Below are positions 24,738-32,773 of a stretch of DNA of 64,000 bases, piece by piece; position 1 is the stretch's first letter, and each line of letters starts with the position of its first letter. Location of the stretch: the NCBI RefSeq assembly GCF_026241105.1, contig NZ_JAPFFT010000012.1, positions 1-64,000 of the forward strand, read 5' to 3'. The notes beneath the pieces are model-generated. The model saw only the letters and a list, made by a program, of their open reading frames with translations. It searched no databases and was not told where the DNA came from. The DNA comes from Arthrobacter rhizophilus (GTDB lineage: Bacteria > Actinomycetota > Actinomycetes > Actinomycetales > Micrococcaceae). The position numbers and the translations under genes are program-made.

Positions 24738-24749
24738 TCAAGCGCTTGA
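24738..24749. promoter_or_regulatory. LacI-type operator 2
   Basis: TCAAGCGCTTGA is a perfect 12-nt palindrome and shares the flanking GCG with operator 1. The spacing puts both on the same DNA face, so one tetramer or two dimers could cover the divergent promoters. The likely binder is the product of the adjacent gene at 24795. Confidence 0.78.
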
Positions 24750-24794
24750 TGCCTTGCGGGGTGGGAACGGCTGGTTCCCGGCTACGATCGATGT

Positions 24795-25832
24795 ATGGAA
24801 TCGGCGGAACGAGTGCAGCAGGCCCTAGTCCGTACGCAGCGCGTGACCGCGGCGATGGTGGCCTCGCGGGCAGGGGTTTCCACGGCAACGGTGTCCTTGG
24901 TTGCCAACGGGAAAACCCAAGGCAGGGTGTCCGAAGAGAACATTTCGCGCGTCCGCCAGGCCATCGCCGAGCTTGGCTACGTGGTGGACGGCATCGGCAG
25001 TTCCTTGGCCAAGGGCGTGAGCTCGATTGTGATCCTCGTGGCGCCGGACATTTCCAACCCCTTTTTCGCGAAGGTCATCGCCGGGGTCCGGGAATCGCTT
25101 GGTTCCGACTACCAACTGCTGCTCTCAGTAACCGACGCCGGTGAATTCCCGCGCGCTGACGACGTCCGGAAGCTCCTTGCCCTTCGCCCTGCGGGCCTGC
25201 TGGTGGATGCACCCAACGCGGCATTCCTCGAGGAGCTGTCCGTTGCCGGGCCGCTTGTCCTTCTCGACGCCCCGGGCCTTGAAACCTACGCCCCGTCGGT
25301 GAACCTCGATGTTGCCCATGGCGCCCGTGAGTTGGCCGCACATCTTGCTGCTTCGGGGCACAAGCGCGCGGCCTACGTGGACAGTGTGACAGGAACGGCA
25401 ACGTTCGAGGTGCGCCGGGCGGCGTTCCTGGATGAGGCAAGCGCTCGCGGTATTTCCGTGGCGGACGCGCATATCACCAGCACCACCATCGACGTCGGCG
25501 CTGCCGCCGCTGCTTTTGCCGCCGCCTGGCCGGAATGGCAGCAGGCCGGGGTCACCGCCGTCGTCTGCGGAACGGACACGCACGCCTACGGTGTGTTGCA
25601 AGAGGCCCGTGTGGCTGGTGTCCGGATCCCGGAGGAACTGGCCGTTGCCGGCTTCGACGATCTGCCGTATTCGGCCACGAGCAACCCGAGCCTGACCAGT
25701 GTGCATTTGCCGGCGACGGCGCTTGGGCTCAAGGCAGGCGAACAACTCCGCGGGATCATGGAAGGCCGTGTGCTGGAGCCGGCGCAGTTGACGCTGGAGA
25801 GCTCGCTGGTGGTGCGAGGCTCCACGGCATAG
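24795..25832 (+). CDS. LacI family transcriptional regulator of the nucleoside operon
   Basis: This 345-aa repressor has an N-terminal HTH (VTAAMVASRAGVSTATVSLVANG near residue 16) with a LacI hinge helix, then a periplasmic-binding-protein-like sensor domain. It is divergent from the nucleoside hydrolase operon, and two matching palindromes lie between them, so it probably represses that operon and itself. The inducer would be a nucleoside, ribose or a phosphate ester (inference). The ribosome binding site is weak. Confidence 0.88.
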   Translation: MESAERVQQALVRTQRVTAAMVASRAGVSTATVSLVANGKTQGRVSEENISRVRQAIAELGYVVDGIGSSLAKGVSSIVILVAPDISNPFFAKVIAGVRESLGSDYQLLLSVTDAGEFPRADDVRKLLALRPAGLLVDAPNAAFLEELSVAGPLVLLDAPGLETYAPSVNLDVAHGARELAAHLAASGHKRAAYVDSVTGTATFEVRRAAFLDEASARGISVADAHITSTTIDVGAAAAAFAAAWPEWQQAGVTAVVCGTDTHAYGVLQEARVAGVRIPEELAVAGFDDLPYSATSNPSLTSVHLPATALGLKAGEQLRGIMEGRVLEPAQLTLESSLVVRGSTA

Positions 25833-25854
25833 ATTTCCCGTCGATTGCTGAGCA

Positions 25855-25884
25855 AGTGCCGTTTTGAGGACTGAAAACGACACT
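25855..25884. repeat. Palindromic repeat family F
   Basis: AGTGCCGTTTT and AAAACGACACT form an inverted repeat (10 of 11 pairs) around an 8-nt loop. GTGGGCCCAC follows at once as a second short palindrome. The element lies between the convergent LacI and LysE genes and could act as a two-way terminator or a REP element. It resembles family A in its CGTTTT/AACGACA core. Confidence 0.65.
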
Positions 25885-25910
25885 GTGGGCCCACACCGGC
25901 GAGGGCCCCG

Positions 25911-25944
25911 GCCTGAGCTTGCGAAGGCTGGGAGCCGGTGGGGA
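25911..25944. repeat. Dispersed repeat family D, copy 2
   Basis: It matches 7029-7062 at 33 of 34 positions. It lies 16 bp past the stop of the LysE gene. Together with an upstream CACCGGC it can form a larger hairpin with its own GCCGGTG. Confidence 0.75.
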
Positions 25945-25960
25945 GCAATCGATTGCCGCC

Positions 25961-26584
25961 CTAGTGGATGACGGCGAGCAGCACGCCCACCGACATGAAC
26001 AGCACGCCGAAGGTGCGGTTGAGGACCTTCTGCCCATGCTCATTGTGCGTGAACCGTTGGAATGAACGGGCCGCCAAAGCGAAGAAGAACCACATGACAC
26101 AGATGTCAATGAAAACGATCGTGGTGCTGAGGATCAGATACTGCGGCATCAGGGGCTGCTCGGGCCGGATGAACTGCGGCATGAAGGCCAGGAAGAAAAC
26201 GATCGCCTTGGGATTGAGCAGGTTGACCCACACTCCCCGCTGGAACATGGACCAAGCCGGTTCGTTCCGCCGGGCTTCCACCTTCTCCTTGTCCAGGTCC
26301 GGGCGATGCAGGAACTGCCGGATGCCCATATACACCAGATAGGCCGCCCCGGTGTAGCGGATCACGTTGAAGACCACGGGCGAGCTCGAGACCAAAACCC
26401 CCACCCCGAGTGCCACGATCAGGATGTGAATGATCAGTGCAGCCTGTTGGCCCAACACTCCCCAGATGGAGCGGCGGAATCCGGAGTTGAGCGAATTGCT
26501 CATGGTGGAGATGGCGCCCGCGCCGGGAGTGAAACTGATCAGGGTACCGGCGCCCACCAGGGCCAGCCAAAGCGAAATTTGCAC
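25961..26584 (-). CDS. LysE/RhtB family amino-acid exporter
   Basis: This 207-aa membrane protein has about six spans. The N-terminal segment ISFTPGAGAISTMSNSLNSGF with the Pro-Gly pair is the LysE-family signature. Such proteins export amino acids such as homoserine, threonine or leucine. The gene is alone on its strand here. The substrate is unknown. Confidence 0.88.
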   Translation of the reverse strand: MQISLWLALVGAGTLISFTPGAGAISTMSNSLNSGFRRSIWGVLGQQAALIIHILIVALGVGVLVSSSPVVFNVIRYTGAAYLVYMGIRQFLHRPDLDKEKVEARRNEPAWSMFQRGVWVNLLNPKAIVFFLAFMPQFIRPEQPLMPQYLILSTTIVFIDICVMWFFFALAARSFQRFTHNEHGQKVLNRTFGVLFMSVGVLLAVIH

Positions 26585-26691
26585 CGATCCAGCCTATGCC
26601 CGGACGAAGCGCTGACCGGACGCGTGGCGGTCAGGATGCGTGGGGGTCCGGATGTTCGGCTACTCGGAGGCGCAACTCCCTGGACGCGCGG

Positions 26692-27084
26692 CTACCAGAT
26701 CGTATTGACGAGCCGGAATTCCTGGAGCGCCCGAGCGGACGTCACAAGCGTCAAGCCTTCGACGGCGGCCTGCGCAGCAATCATCCGGTCGAAAGGGTCC
26801 CTGTGTGGCCAATCAAACGATGCCGCAGCGAGAGCGTGCTCCGCTGTGAGGCTCAATTCCTCGGTGACTACACGTCTTACGTGCTGTCGGTAACCAGTCA
26901 TGATCGGATCCAATGCAGCGAGGCGACCGCATGAGTACTTGTAAGCCAGTTCATAGGCCGAGGCAGCTGAGGCAAAAGTTCGATTTTCGAGGTCTTCGAT
27001 GATCGACCGGGCTGTGCTGGACAATTGTTCTGGCCTGGTCATCGCGAGCACCAACGCGTTGGAATCCAGGAGAAACGCGGTCAT
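26692..27084 (-). CDS. PIN-domain toxin, VapC-like
   Basis: This 130-aa PIN-fold ribonuclease candidate has the expected acidic residues: D7 in LLDSNAL, E45 in SAYELAYK, and D96/D99 in HRDPFDRMIAAQA. The usual fourth aspartate is a serine (VTSARAL), as in many PhdYeFM-linked PIN proteins. The start overlaps the antitoxin stop by 4 bases, the standard toxin-antitoxin coupling. It should cut RNA when the antitoxin is lost. Confidence 0.88.
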   Translation of the reverse strand: MTAFLLDSNALVLAMTRPEQLSSTARSIIEDLENRTFASAASAYELAYKYSCGRLAALDPIMTGYRQHVRRVVTEELSLTAEHALAAASFDWPHRDPFDRMIAAQAAVEGLTLVTSARALQEFRLVNTIW

Positions 27085-27305
27085 TCCCAGTCCGCCAGCT
27101 CTTGCTCGGTCAGAGGGTCGAACAAGTTGTCAGGAAGATCGATCTGGCCCAGAAAGCCCAACTCGCGCTTCCGAGGGTGCTCAATACGAACTATCCGTGC
27201 AACAGGCTTGCCGGCTTTGGCGATAACCACTTCTTCCCCCCGTTCAACCAAGTGGAGAAGTTCGGAAAGGCGCGTTTTTGCTTCCTGGACGTTGTACTGT
27301 GCCAT
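27081..27305 (-). CDS. Phd/YefM-type antitoxin
   Basis: This 74-aa protein begins AQYNVQEAKTRLSELLHLVE and continues GEEVVIAKAGKPVARIV, the Phd/YefM DNA-binding fold. The C-terminal 30 residues, ending LTEQELADWE, would wrap the toxin. The frame extends to 27404 but the ATG at 27305 gives the family N-terminus. A perfect palindrome ends 1 base before this ATG, leaving no room for a normal ribosome binding site. Confidence 0.88.
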   Translation of the reverse strand: MAQYNVQEAKTRLSELLHLVERGEEVVIAKAGKPVARIVRIEHPRKRELGFLGQIDLPDNLFDPLTEQELADWE

Positions 27306-27306
27306 G

Positions 27307-27328
27307 TTGACCAAGCATACTTGGTCAA
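27307..27328. promoter_or_regulatory. Toxin-antitoxin operator overlapping the antitoxin start
   Basis: TTGACCAAG and CTTGGTCAA are perfect 9-nt arms around CATA. Read on the minus strand, TATGCT inside the palindrome could be a -10 box whose start point falls at or next to the ATG, so the message may be leaderless. The palindrome is the obvious site for autorepression by the Phd/PIN complex. Confidence 0.7.
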
Positions 27329-27387
27329 CCCGTCCGGTGTGAGGTTCAGAACCGCGGCGGAGGCTCCTGGCCGCTGCGCTCCGACGC

Positions 27388-27849
27388 CTAGCCGCACTGG
27401 CCAAGCCTCGAATGTACCCAGTGAGTCATGGTGTCCGGCAGATCGTCTCCCGATGCATATTGGTCAAAGTAGGAGTGCGGTCCCGCAGACATATACCCGG
27501 TTTCGTCGACGCCAAAATGACCGATCATGTGGAGTCCCCGTTCCGCGGCTGCCTCTGACAGAAGCTTCGCTTCTACGAGGATTGGTTCGTCATAGCCGTA
27601 ATTGTGCTCCGTCCAGATCCCCGCGTGCGCGATCGCAAAGTACTTGGTGCCCTCGAGATCCGGATGTTCCAGGATGGCGTCCTGGAAGGGTTTCAAGCTG
27701 CCTTCAAAGGACTCCGTGACAACTCTGATGCTTTCAAGCTGCATCTCGGCGTCGAGGCCGATCACCACGAGTCTTGGGCGGAGCTTTCCTTCTTGGACAA
27801 TGAGCGGACGGGTGAGGAGTTCGAGGTCAAAGCCTGCTTGAATGATCAT
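27388..27849 (-). CDS. Hypothetical protein, possibly a degenerate JAB/RadC-like domain
   Basis: I do not firmly recognise this 153-aa protein. The second half (AKLLSEAAAERGLHMIGHFGV, then ETGYMSAG) resembles the end of RadC/JAB metalloprotease-like domains in its spacing, and IAHAGIWTEH lies where the HxHPSGD motif would be. The metal-binding pattern is not intact, so it would be inactive or divergent. It lies between the toxin-antitoxin pair and the ECF sigma gene, on the same strand as both. Confidence 0.55.
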   Translation of the reverse strand: MIIQAGFDLELLTRPLIVQEGKLRPRLVVIGLDAEMQLESIRVVTESFEGSLKPFQDAILEHPDLEGTKYFAIAHAGIWTEHNYGYDEPILVEAKLLSEAAAERGLHMIGHFGVDETGYMSAGPHSYFDQYASGDDLPDTMTHWVHSRLGQCG

Positions 27850-27897
27850 GATTCGAGGCTATTCGCGGCCGCAAGCCACAGACAGGGGCTACTTTGC

Positions 27898-29151
27898 CTA
27901 TGTGGACAACTGCCCGAGGTTGGCCGCCTTCACCAGAAGATACTGCCGCTCCTGAACGCTTCCGGTCTTCTTCGCGGCGGCAAGAAAGCACTCCCTGGCC
28001 CCCACAAGCTCTCCGGACATTTCGAGCAGGTGCCCGCGAACGGCGTCGAGCCTGTGCCAGTTTTTCAGCTCCATATCAAGCCCATCCAATAGCTCAAGGG
28101 CGGCCCGTGGCCCTTCCACCATTGCCACCGCAACGGCCCGGTTGAGCGTCACAACCGGGCTTGGGGCCATGGCTTCGAGAACCGTATACAAAGCGAGGAT
28201 CTGCGGCCAATCAGTCTGGTCCGTTGATGCCGCCTCGGCATGGACCGCCGCGATTGCAGCCTGCAACTGGTAGGGCCCCGGACGACCAACGCCCAGCACC
28301 GTTGACAAGAGTTCAAGGCCTTCGGCGATCTGCGCAGTGTCCCACAGCCCGCGGTCCTGCTCGGCGAGCGGCACGAGCATGCCGTCCGGCAGCGACCTCG
28401 CCCGGCGTCGTGCATCGGTGAGAAGCATGAGGGCAAGCAGTCCGCCTACCTCGAGTTCGCCCGGGAGCAGCACCCGCAGGAGCCCCGTGAGACGGATGGC
28501 CTCCGCGGTGAGGTCTTCGCGCTGCATGGATGGGCCGGAACTCGCCGCGTAGCCTTCGTTGAAGATCAAGTACAGGACGTGGAGTACGACGCCGAGCCGT
28601 GCCTGCCGCTCCGCGGCTTCAGGGGGCTCGAAATGGGCCCCTGCCTTCTTGATGCCCTGCTTCGCCCTGCTGATCCTCTGGCCCATGGTGCTTTCCGGGA
28701 CGAGGAACGCGCTGGCGATTTCCGCCGTCGTGAGCCCTCCGACTGCCCTCAATGTCAGTGCAAGCTGCGAGGGTGCTGAGAGAGCGGGGTGGCAACAGAG
28801 GAAAAGGAGGGTGAGGGTATCTTCTGCAAACCCGTCCGCGTCACCAACTGAAGAAGGCTCCTCGCCGGGCGGCGGCTCCAAGGCTGCGGCGCGTTCTTCG
28901 CGAGCCTGCCGGGCACTCTCGCTGCGCCACTGGTCCACCAGGCGACGCGTGGCTACGGTGAGCAGCCACGCCTTGGGGCTGTCCGGGACACCGGACGTGG
29001 GCCATTGCAACGCGGCCTCGAGCAGAGCCTCCTGGACGGCGTCCTCGCACTCGGCGAATTGCCCGTGCCTGCGCACGAGCACGCCAAGGACCTGCGGCGC
29101 GAGCGTGCGCAGCAGGTCCTCGAGAATGGGTTCCCCGGAAAGCCCGGTCAA
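27898..29151 (-). CDS. ECF sigma factor with a long C-terminal domain, ECF42-like
   Basis: This 417-aa protein has sigma region 2 (CEDAVQEALLEAAL, PKAWLLTVATRRLVDQWR) and region 4 (AVGGLTTAEIASAFLVPESTMGQRISRAKQGIKKAG) in the first 190 residues. About 220 further residues form the helical, TPR-like extension. The frequent IFNEGYAA segment is typical. ECF42 sigma factors are known for this extension and for lying next to DGPF (YCII-related) genes, as here with a 3-bp gap. No anti-sigma factor is nearby, also as in that group. Confidence 0.88.
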   Translation of the reverse strand: MTGLSGEPILEDLLRTLAPQVLGVLVRRHGQFAECEDAVQEALLEAALQWPTSGVPDSPKAWLLTVATRRLVDQWRSESARQAREERAAALEPPPGEEPSSVGDADGFAEDTLTLLFLCCHPALSAPSQLALTLRAVGGLTTAEIASAFLVPESTMGQRISRAKQGIKKAGAHFEPPEAAERQARLGVVLHVLYLIFNEGYAASSGPSMQREDLTAEAIRLTGLLRVLLPGELEVGGLLALMLLTDARRRARSLPDGMLVPLAEQDRGLWDTAQIAEGLELLSTVLGVGRPGPYQLQAAIAAVHAEAASTDQTDWPQILALYTVLEAMAPSPVVTLNRAVAVAMVEGPRAALELLDGLDMELKNWHRLDAVRGHLLEMSGELVGARECFLAAAKKTGSVQERQYLLVKAANLGQLST

Positions 29152-29154
29152 ACG

Positions 29155-29514
29155 CTATACCTCCGGCGGCTCGTCCTGGACGCGGCGAAGCTCCACGACG
29201 GGCGCGTATTTCACGATGCTGGAGCAGATTTCCACGGCCCGTTCCTCGCTGGCGACGTCCACCACCCAGTAGCCGATCAGGGACTCCTTGGCCTCTGCGA
29301 AAGGTCCGTCGGTGGTGATGACCCCGTTATCCGTATTCTTGACCAGCTTGGCAGTGCTGGCATCGGCCAATCCGGCGTTGAAGACCATCTCGCCGGAATC
29401 GGTGAGATCCTTGTCGATCTGGATCATGAACCCGATCATTTCCTTGATCCATTCGGGGTCGGCAGTCTCCATCATGCCCTCGGCGGATCCAAACATCATG
29501 ATCATGTATTTCAT
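29155..29514 (-). CDS. DGPF / YCII-related protein
   Basis: This 119-aa protein of the YciI-like DGPF family begins MKYMIMMFGS and carries TTDGPFAEAKESLIGYWVVDV, which contains the family's namesake DGPF. AAGGAG lies 7 nt before ATG 29514, so the longer frame to 29559 is not used. It is coupled to the ECF42-like sigma gene. In known ECF42 loci the DGPF genes are targets or partners of the sigma factor. Confidence 0.88.
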   Translation of the reverse strand: MKYMIMMFGSAEGMMETADPEWIKEMIGFMIQIDKDLTDSGEMVFNAGLADASTAKLVKNTDNGVITTDGPFAEAKESLIGYWVVDVASEERAVEICSSIVKYAPVVELRRVQDEPPEV

Positions 29515-29627
29515 CTCGAACTCCTTATGAGGGCGCTCCGTTTGGGCGCTTTCGTTCATGGGTCGGAACTACAGGACGGTTTTCGACATGGCTTGGTGGA
29601 ATTTCTCAAGAAACTTTTGGCGGGCCG

Positions 29628-30443
29628 CTAGGCCCGTGCGATGACCTCCCCGTTCGGGATCAGGAAGAAGCCGTCATCAGTGGAGCCCCAACGGTGCCAA
29701 CCGGCTGCAATCCGCGCCAGATCGGCCTCGTTGGCCAGCCCGTATTCCAGCGCTTGCTCGGCAAACGCCGAGTGCAGGACGCGATCGCTCCACACCCGTG
29801 ACTGCCAGCGGCGCTGCTGCGCGGTGGCATAAAGCCAGTTGCTGCTGGAGGGAGCGACGTCGGTGAAGCCCGCCTGCTGCGCCCAAGACACGAGCCGCCG
29901 CCCGGCGTCGGGCTCCGCTCCGTTCCGTCGGGCGATCTTCTGGTAAAGCTCCATCCAATCGTCGAGCTCCCGGACCTCGGGGTACCAGCTCATGCCGTGG
30001 AAGTCGGCGTCGCGCACCGCCACGATGGCACCGGGCTTCGCGACCCGCCGCATTTCGCGCAACGCGGCCACGGGATCGGTCAAGTGTTGGAGGACTTGGT
30101 GGGCGTGGACGAGGTCGAAGGTCTCGTCCTCGAAGTCGAGATCGTAGATGTTGCCGGTCACAAATTCCACGTTTTCCACACCCCGCTCGGCCGCAAGCGA
30201 GGCAGCCTGGGCCACGATCTCGGCGGAACGGTCCAGCCCGACTACCTTCGCGGGAGCCACCAGCTCCGCGAAGTCGCAGGTGATGCTCCCAGGTCCGCAT
30301 CCGGCGTCGAGCACTGAGGTCCCGGCGGTGAGATGCGGGATGACGAACGCGGCAGAGTTCTCAGCTGTCCGGGAGGCATGGGCACGTACGACGGACTCGT
30401 GGTGGCCGTGTGTGTAGACGTCTTCAGGCTTCTGCTCGTTCAT
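29628..30443 (-). CDS. Class I SAM-dependent methyltransferase, UbiE-like
   Basis: This 271-aa protein has the SAM-binding motif I VLDAGCGPGSITCDFAE near residue 44, motif II near VVGLDRSAEIV, and a post-II segment FDLVHAHQVLQHLTDP. The acceptor cannot be told. It is on the same strand as the DGPF/sigma pair but 113 bp upstream, so co-transcription is uncertain. Confidence 0.87.
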   Translation of the reverse strand: MNEQKPEDVYTHGHHESVVRAHASRTAENSAAFVIPHLTAGTSVLDAGCGPGSITCDFAELVAPAKVVGLDRSAEIVAQAASLAAERGVENVEFVTGNIYDLDFEDETFDLVHAHQVLQHLTDPVAALREMRRVAKPGAIVAVRDADFHGMSWYPEVRELDDWMELYQKIARRNGAEPDAGRRLVSWAQQAGFTDVAPSSSNWLYATAQQRRWQSRVWSDRVLHSAFAEQALEYGLANEADLARIAAGWHRWGSTDDGFFLIPNGEVIARA

Positions 30444-30529
30444 AGGGAAACGCTACCCCGATGGGGTCGAAAGCGAGCGGAACTTGGGCGAAACCTTGTT
30501 TTCGACTGCCCGCCTGCCACAATGGACCC

Positions 30530-31372
30530 ATGGCCGCAGCGTGGTGGGGTCGGGGGTCGCAGCTGGGGCGCGGATCGGGCCTTGGCGGGCTGCGTGATGG
30601 AACATCCCCGGAGGCCTTGCGTCGCCCATTCTTTATTGCGGCAGTGGCCGTCTTCGCTTTGGTTGTCCTGGCTGAAATCGGCTTGTCGATCCTCCTCGGC
30701 GGGACCGCCGTCGAGCCCGTTTCCCCTGACCAAGCGGACAAGCTCGGCGTTCCTATCGACGTCTTCCTCAAAACCCAACGCGCGTCAGCTGCGCCGCCGG
30801 GCGCGGGAATCGGTTTTCTTGCGTTCCTGGACGGGCTGTTGCTGTTCACGGTGGTGATGCTCGGGCTCAGCCTGATCATGGACCTGCGGGTTTACGGCCG
30901 GGTTCAAGGCATCGTCACGTTGATTGTCACGTTTCTCTGGGTGGTGGGCGCGTTCCTCACGGCCCTCTTGGCCTTGGCAAAGCTGTTCCTGATGTTCGGC
31001 CTGTTCGTGGCTGCACCCTTCGGGACTATTGCCTACCTGGCGTTATGGGGGAGTTTTCCCACGAGCCAGGCGGCGGCCATCCTCGCCCTCCTCCTACTGC
31101 TGAAGATCGTTTTCGCAGTGTTGCTGGTCCTGAGCCAGCCGAAATTCCTGAAGGTCACCGGGCTTGTGGTGCTGCTTCTGGTATCGGTGCTTCTGCAGCT
31201 CATTCTTGGCCTCATCCACGGATTCCTCCCCGGACCGCTCGTGTCTATCGGGGATCAGTTCTGGGCGCTCATCACGGTGGTGGTGGCCTTGGTGTGGGCG
31301 CTCATCATGCTCATCGGATCCATCCCGGCCATTGTCAACGCGCTGCGGGTCAGCGGCTCGGGAGGCGACTGA
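30530..31372 (+). CDS. Polytopic membrane protein of unknown function
   Basis: This 280-aa protein has a short Gly/Arg-rich cytoplasmic start (WWGRGSQLGRGSGLGG), then about seven hydrophobic segments beginning with FFIAAVAVFALVVLAEIGL. I recognise no family motif. ATG 30530 is preferred to the in-frame start at 30461, whose extra residues read as unlikely sequence. It is divergent from the methyltransferase gene. Confidence 0.7.
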   Translation: MAAAWWGRGSQLGRGSGLGGLRDGTSPEALRRPFFIAAVAVFALVVLAEIGLSILLGGTAVEPVSPDQADKLGVPIDVFLKTQRASAAPPGAGIGFLAFLDGLLLFTVVMLGLSLIMDLRVYGRVQGIVTLIVTFLWVVGAFLTALLALAKLFLMFGLFVAAPFGTIAYLALWGSFPTSQAAAILALLLLLKIVFAVLLVLSQPKFLKVTGLVVLLLVSVLLQLILGLIHGFLPGPLVSIGDQFWALITVVVALVWALIMLIGSIPAIVNALRVSGSGGD

Positions 31373-31381
31373 CATCCCGGA

Positions 31382-31471
31382 CGCTCGCTCACTTTTGGTG
31401 ACCTTTTCGAAGACCCTCGCTCACGTCATGTGAGTGAGCGTTGGGGGAAACGCCGCCATAGGTGAGTGAGG
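31382..31471. repeat. Long symmetric inverted repeat family E with four GTGAGYGAG boxes
   Basis: The boxes lie at 31382-31392 and 31415-31424 (inverted) and at 31430-31440 and 31462-31471 (direct), nearly symmetric around GTCAT at 31425-31429. The stem could be about 43 nt per side, imperfect in the middle. It fills the gap between two convergent genes. It could be a two-way terminator or a REP/MITE-like element. Confidence 0.75.
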
Positions 31472-31483
31472 TTGTAAAGGGCC

Positions 31484-32710
31484 CTACTCCTGTGGCCGGT
31501 TTCGATAGGCTGCCAGGAACGTGGCGATCCTGCGCACGGCCTCCTCGATCTCCCGGACGGACGGCAGGATAACAAAGCGGAAGTGGTCCGGGTTTGGCCA
31601 GTTGAAGGCCGAGCCGTGGGAGACCAGAATCTTCTGGTCCTGCAGGAGGTCCAGGACGAATTTCTCGTCGCTCTCGATCGGGTAGACCTCAGGATCCAGC
31701 CGCGGGAACAAATACATGGCCCCGGCAGCCGGAACGCAACTCACCCCCGGGATGGCCGTCAGGAGCTTCAACGCCAGATCCCGTTGTTCCCGGAGCCTGC
31801 CACCTGGCCTGATGAGTTCCTCGATGCTCTGGTAGCCGCCCAAGCAGGTTTGGATGGCGTGCTGCGCTGGAACGTTGGAGCACAACCGGAGCGAAGCAAG
31901 GAGCTCCAGCGCCTCACGGTATTCAGCGGTGGCTGCGTGCGGACCGGTCACTGCGACCCACCCTGCACGGTACCCGGGCATCCGATAGGCCTTGGAGAGG
32001 CCGCTGAAGGTCAGGACGCAGATGTCGTCTGCCACGGAAGCGGTGTGGATGTGCTGGGCGTCCTCGTAGCGGATCTTTTCGTAGATCTCGTCCGAGAACA
32101 GCACCAGATCATGCTTGCGGGCCAGTGCCGCGAACTGCTCCAGGATATGGCGAGGGTATACCGCGCCGGTGGGGTTGTTCGGGTTGATGATGACGATGGC
32201 CTTGGTGCGTTTGGTGATCTTGGCCTCGACATCGGACATGTCCGGCCACCAGTTTTGGCCCTCATCGCAGAGATAGTGCACCGGATTACCGCCAGTGAGG
32301 GTCACCGTGGCCGTCCACAAGGGATAGTCCGGCGCAGGGATGAGGACCTCGTCGCCGTTTTCCAGAAAGGCCTGAAGCGTCATGGAGATCAGTTCGCTGA
32401 CGCCATTGCCAATGAAGATGTCCTCGACGCCGATATTCATGAGGTTCTTGGTCTGGTAGTACTGCGAAATCGCGGTCCGCGCCGTGAAAATCCCCTTGGA
32501 ATCGCTGTACCCTTGGGCGCCTCGCAGGTGGTGGATCATGTCCACCACAACGGACTCCGGCGCTTCCAGCCCGAACGGCGCGGTGTCCCCGAGATTCATC
32601 TTGAGGATCCGGTGCCCTTCGGCCTCCATGGTCTTCGCCGCTTGGAGGATAGGCCCACGGAGTTCATAGCGGACGTTCTGTAGTTTGCTGGAGTGCTGCA
32701 TCGGACGCAT
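31484..32710 (-). CDS. alaA: Alanine-synthesising aminotransferase, AlaA-like
   Basis: This class I/II PLP aminotransferase of about 408 aa contains the INPNNPTGAVYP motif, DEIYEKIRYE, and the PLP lysine in TFSGLSKAYRMPGYRAGW near residue 250. The order and spacing match AlaA-type glutamate-pyruvate aminotransferases. The start is uncertain among several ATGs (32746, 32725, 32710, 32701), none with a strong ribosome binding site. It lies 63 bp after the last CIS gene on the same strand with no clear terminator between, so read-through is possible. Confidence 0.83.
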   Translation of the reverse strand: MRPMQHSSKLQNVRYELRGPILQAAKTMEAEGHRILKMNLGDTAPFGLEAPESVVVDMIHHLRGAQGYSDSKGIFTARTAISQYYQTKNLMNIGVEDIFIGNGVSELISMTLQAFLENGDEVLIPAPDYPLWTATVTLTGGNPVHYLCDEGQNWWPDMSDVEAKITKRTKAIVIINPNNPTGAVYPRHILEQFAALARKHDLVLFSDEIYEKIRYEDAQHIHTASVADDICVLTFSGLSKAYRMPGYRAGWVAVTGPHAATAEYREALELLASLRLCSNVPAQHAIQTCLGGYQSIEELIRPGGRLREQRDLALKLLTAIPGVSCVPAAGAMYLFPRLDPEVYPIESDEKFVLDLLQDQKILVSHGSAFNWPNPDHFRFVILPSVREIEEAVRRIATFLAAYRNRPQE

Positions 32711-32773
32711 GGTTGATCTTTTCATGGGCGGCACTGTTTTCGGCACCGGATTACGCGCAGCATCAAGTAGGCC

